A stretch of 18,145 bases of DNA from Bacteroidota bacterium (GTDB taxonomy: Bacteria > Bacteroidota > Bacteroidia > Chitinophagales > Chitinophagaceae). The DNA is taken from the NCBI GenBank assembly GCA_023422565.1, contig JAFAGR010000015.1, forward strand, positions 1-18,145. The letters run 5' to 3'. The notes below the pieces were generated by a model, which saw nothing but the letters and a program-made list of their open reading frames with translations, was not told where the DNA came from and searched no databases. How positions within the stretch are numbered: the first letter of the stretch is position 1; each line of letters starts with the position of its first letter. Positions 14,989 through 18,145 of this stretch are shown in pieces. The position numbers and the translations under genes were made by a program.

Positions 14989-16392
14989 TTACACATTTTT
15001 CACTTCCGCGGTTAGATCCTGCAAAACCTTTTTTGCATCACCGAATAGCATGGAAGATTTATCGTGAAAAAAAAGTTCGTTCTCAATACCGGCATAACCG
15101 GGCTTCATGCTTCTTTTATTGATGATGATAGTTTTAGCATTCTCCACATCAAGAATAGGCATTCCATAAATTGGTGAGGAAGGATCTGTTTTCGCTGCAG
15201 GGTTTACCACATCATTCGCGCCAAGCACCAACACCACATCCGTAGTTTTGAATTCCTCATTCGCCTCTTCCATTTCCTGCAATTTTTCATAAGGCACATC
15301 TGCTTCCGCAAGCAACACATTCATATGTCCCGGCATGCGGCCGGCAACAGGATGAATGGCATATTTCACTTCCACGCCTTTGTCCATCAGTATCTTTTCC
15401 AATTCATGACACGTATGCTGCGCCTGTGCCACTGCGAGTCCATATCCCGGAACGATCATCACTTTATTTGCATAACTCATCACCGTGGCAGCATCGCTCA
15501 GGCTGATCTCTTTATAATGGCCTTGCGCACCCGCGGCCGCAGGGCCGTATTTATTTCCACCAAAAGATCCTATCAACACATTTTTCAATGACCGGTTCAT
15601 CGCTTTACACATCAGCATGGTGAGCAATGTTCCCGCTGCACCAACAAGAATACCTCCCGTCAACATCACTTTATTATCATATAAAAATCCTCCGAAAGCC
15701 GCAGCCACACCGGTGAAACTGTTCAGGAGAGAGATCACAACCGGCATATCCGCGCCGCCGATGGGCATCACGAAAAACACACCATATAATAATGATAGCA
15801 GCAGAATCACATACACCATCACATGAACGCCCGGGTTGAAGACGAGATAAACCGCCGAAGCTACCGCTGCCAACAAAACGATCATGTTTAGCACACTCTG
15901 TCCGGTGAAGCTGAAATCTTTCACCTTTCCATTCAGTTTTCCCCAGGCGATCATGCTTCCTGAAAAAGATACGCTGCCGATAATTAAGCCGAGTACGATT
16001 ATGATGATCGTTCCCGTATGTTCACCAATACCGGTAAGTGTCATCTGACTATGAAGGTGGTTGAATTCAACCAGAGAGATCAATGCGGCACAGGCCCCGC
16101 CCATCCCATTGAAAAGGCTTACCATTTCCGGCATTGCGGTCATTTTCACTTTCTTCGCCGCAAGTGTTCCGATGATGCCGCCAATTGCAAGTCCGCCAAA
16201 GATCCAACCATAATTACGCAGGCCGTTACCATCGGCATCGCTGTATAAAAATATCGTTCCGAGAATAGCAAGTGTCATTCCGAATGCAGCCACGAGATTT
16301 CCCTTCCGCGCTGTGGATGGATGCGACAACATTTTCAGTCCAACGATAAAAGTTACCGAAGCAACGAGGTAAAGTATGGTTAGGATTTGCAT
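14989..16392 (-). CDS. pntB: NAD(P) transhydrogenase subunit beta
   Basis: PntB carries most of the membrane domain II and the NADP(H)-binding domain III of the proton-translocating transhydrogenase, which makes NADPH from NADH using the proton gradient. The 467-residue protein has about nine membrane segments up to residue 270. Domain III follows with VPGYGLAVAQAQH, HPVAGRMPGHMNVLLAEA, VLGANDVVNPAA, IYGMPIL and KRSMKPGYAG, all canonical nucleotide-site motifs. Length and motifs are complete, so it should be active. It is the third gene of the pntAA-pntAB-pntB run, starting 14 bases after the previous stop. Confidence 0.96.
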   Translation of the reverse strand: MQILTILYLVASVTFIVGLKMLSHPSTARKGNLVAAFGMTLAILGTIFLYSDADGNGLRNYGWIFGGLAIGGIIGTLAAKKVKMTAMPEMVSLFNGMGGACAALISLVEFNHLHSQMTLTGIGEHTGTIIIIVLGLIIGSVSFSGSMIAWGKLNGKVKDFSFTGQSVLNMIVLLAAVASAVYLVFNPGVHVMVYVILLLSLLYGVFFVMPIGGADMPVVISLLNSFTGVAAAFGGFLYDNKVMLTGGILVGAAGTLLTMLMCKAMNRSLKNVLIGSFGGNKYGPAAAGAQGHYKEISLSDAATVMSYANKVMIVPGYGLAVAQAQHTCHELEKILMDKGVEVKYAIHPVAGRMPGHMNVLLAEADVPYEKLQEMEEANEEFKTTDVVLVLGANDVVNPAAKTDPSSPIYGMPILDVENAKTIIINKRSMKPGYAGIENELFFHDKSSMLFGDAKKVLQDLTAEVKNV

Positions 16393-16406
16393 GAAATGAT
16401 CGGAAA

Positions 16407-16733
16407 TTAATGTGAAGATTTTTTTGCGTTCTTGCCTTTAAACATTTCGAGCATTCGATCTGTTACTACAAAACCTCCCACCACATTTAGTGTTCCCAAT
16501 ATTACAGCGAGAAAGCCCAAGCCAAGCGCGAGATAATTTCCTTCCTCCGCCTGTCCCATCACAATAATGGCACCGATGATCACCACGCCGTGAATGGCAT
16601 TTGCACCACTCATCAGGGGTGTGTGCAATACGCTGGGTACGCGGCCGATCACTTCTATGCCTACGAATACCATCAGGATAACGATGTAGATGATCTGTTG
16701 GTTAACCGTTATCCATTCGAGGAAATTTTCCAT
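16407..16733 (-). CDS. pntAB: NAD(P) transhydrogenase subunit alpha part 2 (membrane)
   Basis: This 108-residue hydrophobic protein has three membrane segments and corresponds to the C-terminal membrane part of the alpha subunit in bacteria with a split subunit, as in Rhodospirillum rubrum. The central HTPLMSGANAIHGVVIIGA stretch and the following GTLNVVGGFVVTDRMLEMF are characteristic of domain II. Short spacing to pntAA (nine bases) and pntB (14 bases) supports one operon. Confidence 0.95.
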   Translation of the reverse strand: MENFLEWITVNQQIIYIVILMVFVGIEVIGRVPSVLHTPLMSGANAIHGVVIIGAIIVMGQAEEGNYLALGLGFLAVILGTLNVVGGFVVTDRMLEMFKGKNAKKSSH

Positions 16734-16742
16734 GTAGTTCGT

Positions 16743-17867
16743 TTAAACTGTTGAAGGTTTTGGAAGAAGAAAGGGATGCACTACTTCACCATCTTTTATG
16801 ATGCAGGAACCTTTCACCAGGTCGTCTGCAAAATCAAGATTCAATTCTCCGTCTTTAATGATCAGTTGTAAAAAATTCAAAATGTTCTTTCCGTACAACT
16901 TGCTTGCATCTACGGGCATTGTTCCCGGCAATCTTGAATTGCCGATGATGGTTACATTATTGTATACAATGCTTTCATTGTTTTTTGTTTGCGAAGTGTT
17001 TCCTCCGGTGGCTGCTGCAAGATCTATTATCACCGAGCCGGGTTTCATTTTCTGCAGCATGTCGTCCGTGATCAACACAGGTGCGGGTTTCCCCGGAATT
17101 TGCGCGGTGGTGATCACGATATCAGCCTTCGCCACGCTCTCTGAAATTTTCTCTTTTTGGCGGCGAATAAAATCTTCCGATTGTTCAACGGCATAGCCGC
17201 CGGCTTTTGAGGCATCCGCCGCGCCTTCCACCTCAATGAATTTTGCACCAAGGCTCATCACTTCCTCTTTAACCGCGGGGCGCGTATCAAATACCTCCAC
17301 CACAGCGCCAAGCCTTCGCGCGGTGGCAATCGCCTGCAGTCCTGCCACACCCGCACCCAATATCATCATCTTCGCCGGCGGAATTGTTCCTGCCGCGGTC
17401 ATGAACATCGGGAAGTAACGCGGGAATTTTTCTGCTGCTAATAACACAGCTTTGTATCCTGCAATGTTTGCCTGGCTGCTCAATACATCCATGCTTTGCG
17501 CGCGTGTGGTGCGTGGCAGCATGTCCATGCTAAAAACTGTTTTACCTGCAGAACACCAGGAAGCCACATTATCTTTTTGATTCAGAGGCAGAAAAGTACC
17601 AAGTACCGCGCTGCCTTTAAAAGCGCCAAGATCCTGATTGCTTAATGGGTTAATAGATAATACAATATCGGAACGCTCAAGTGCATCTTTTCTTGAAACA
17701 ACTGATGCACCTGCTTGCGTGTAAAGCTCATCGCTTGCAAAAACATTTCGCCCCGCACCCGATTCAACAAGCACATCCACCTTCCACTTTTTAAATGTGG
17801 CGATATGTTCGGGCAAAATTGAAACCCGTGATTCAAAACCGGGTTCCTGCAAAACGCCAATGGTCAT
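16743..17867 (-). CDS. pntAA: NAD(P) transhydrogenase subunit alpha part 1 (NAD-binding)
   Basis: This is domain I of the transhydrogenase, a soluble NAD(H)-binding subunit that docks on the membrane part. The 374-residue protein is related to alanine dehydrogenase. It shows RAQSMDVLSSQANIAGYKAV with Arg119, Gln124, Asp127 and Ser130, in register with the R. rubrum catalytic residues Arg127, Gln132, Asp135 and Ser138. The Rossmann motif GAGVAGLQAIATARRLGA (171-188) and GSVIIDLAAATGGN are also present. The start at ATG 17867 gives the expected short lead into VLQEP and the RVSILPEH motif. It follows the methyltransferase gene by 26 bases on the same strand and may be co-transcribed with it. 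Confidence 0.95.
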   Translation of the reverse strand: MTIGVLQEPGFESRVSILPEHIATFKKWKVDVLVESGAGRNVFASDELYTQAGASVVSRKDALERSDIVLSINPLSNQDLGAFKGSAVLGTFLPLNQKDNVASWCSAGKTVFSMDMLPRTTRAQSMDVLSSQANIAGYKAVLLAAEKFPRYFPMFMTAAGTIPPAKMMILGAGVAGLQAIATARRLGAVVEVFDTRPAVKEEVMSLGAKFIEVEGAADASKAGGYAVEQSEDFIRRQKEKISESVAKADIVITTAQIPGKPAPVLITDDMLQKMKPGSVIIDLAAATGGNTSQTKNNESIVYNNVTIIGNSRLPGTMPVDASKLYGKNILNFLQLIIKDGELNLDFADDLVKGSCIIKDGEVVHPFLLPKPSTV

Positions 17868-17893
17868 AAGCTTTAGAATATCAACTAAGATAA

Positions 17894-18145
17894 TTAAAAT
17901 CTTATCGTGAAGTGTTGCCTTTGTTTAAAGTCTTTTCGGAAAAAAACCAGTCCGATAAAGAAAAGATCGATCGTGAGTGTGACCGCTTCATCTTTTTTTA
18001 TCTCTTCCCAAGCCCTTTCCATTTCCGCGCTCCAGTGAATATCATCAAAGATGAGAATCGAATCCTCATTAATAAATTGTTTGACCTGCTGAAAATATTC
18101 CAGCGTCGGCCTGTAGCGATGATTCCCATCTACAAAGGCGAGATC
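17894..18145 (-). CDS. SAM-dependent methyltransferase, C-terminal part (5' end outside window)
   Basis: The last 83 residues of a gene entering from the right edge are visible, ending in TAA at 17894-17896. They begin DLAFVDGNHRYRPTLEYF and continue with LIFDDIHWSAEMERAWEEI and IDLFFIGLVFFRKDF, ending QHFTIRF. This is the C-terminal half of a class I methyltransferase of the Methyltransf_24 type that I recognise as common in Bacteroidota. The VDGNH and IFDDIHW motifs are the acidic and histidine-bearing stretches after the SAM-binding core. The SAM-binding glycine-rich motif is outside the window, and the substrate is unknown. Confidence 0.8.
   Translation of the reverse strand, partial: DLAFVDGNHRYRPTLEYFQQVKQFINEDSILIFDDIHWSAEMERAWEEIKKDEAVTLTIDLFFIGLVFFRKDFKQRQHFTIRF

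Overview
The window looks like chromosomal DNA from a member of the Bacteroidota, plausibly a Chitinophagia- or Sphingobacteriia-like lineage. The evidence is a PorP/SprF-family type IX secretion protein beside a large cysteine-rich surface protein of a kind common in this phylum, little sign of Shine-Dalgarno sequences, and copies of the Bacteroidota -7 promoter box TAnnTTTG in front of several genes. Most of the window is ordinary housekeeping sequence. I see no insertion sequence, CRISPR array, phage module, tRNA or rRNA.

Layout from left to right. Positions 1-3793 (minus strand) carry a surface/export locus: a porP/sprF-like gene followed 39 bases later by a very large secreted adhesin-like gene that runs off the left edge, with 952 codons visible. 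Positions 3855-6397 (minus) are a tight ribD, EamA-type transporter, yigZ/IMPACT gene run. Divergent from ribD across only 29 bases is prmC (plus, 6427-7272), which ends inside the convergent exbD gene. Positions 7256-8350 (minus) hold an exbB-exbD proton-channel pair. Next come pepT (8458-9711) and an slyD-like FKBP isomerase (9796-10224), both minus, separated by a clear intrinsic terminator.

On the plus strand, 10363-12536 holds a secreted DUF1343/NamZ-type muramidase overlapping fmt by four bases. fmt ends inside a convergent LysM/RlpA-like envelope protein (12530-13519). The right third (13606-18145, minus) reads as one transcription direction: the end of a small SAM methyltransferase gene, the three-subunit proton-translocating transhydrogenase genes pntAA-pntAB-pntB, and an RsmF/NOL1-type rRNA cytosine methyltransferase.

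Together the genes cover surface protein export and adhesion, riboflavin synthesis, translation (PrmC, Fmt, the RNA methyltransferase), peptide use (PepT), protein folding, peptidoglycan turnover (NamZ, the LysM/RlpA protein) and membrane energetics (ExbBD, Pnt). The two most notable points are the A-B-B-A arrangement of six-cysteine domains in the adhesin, downstream of its putative PorP/SprF partner, and the very compact ribD/prmC bidirectional promoter, which predicts leaderless or nearly leaderless mRNAs.
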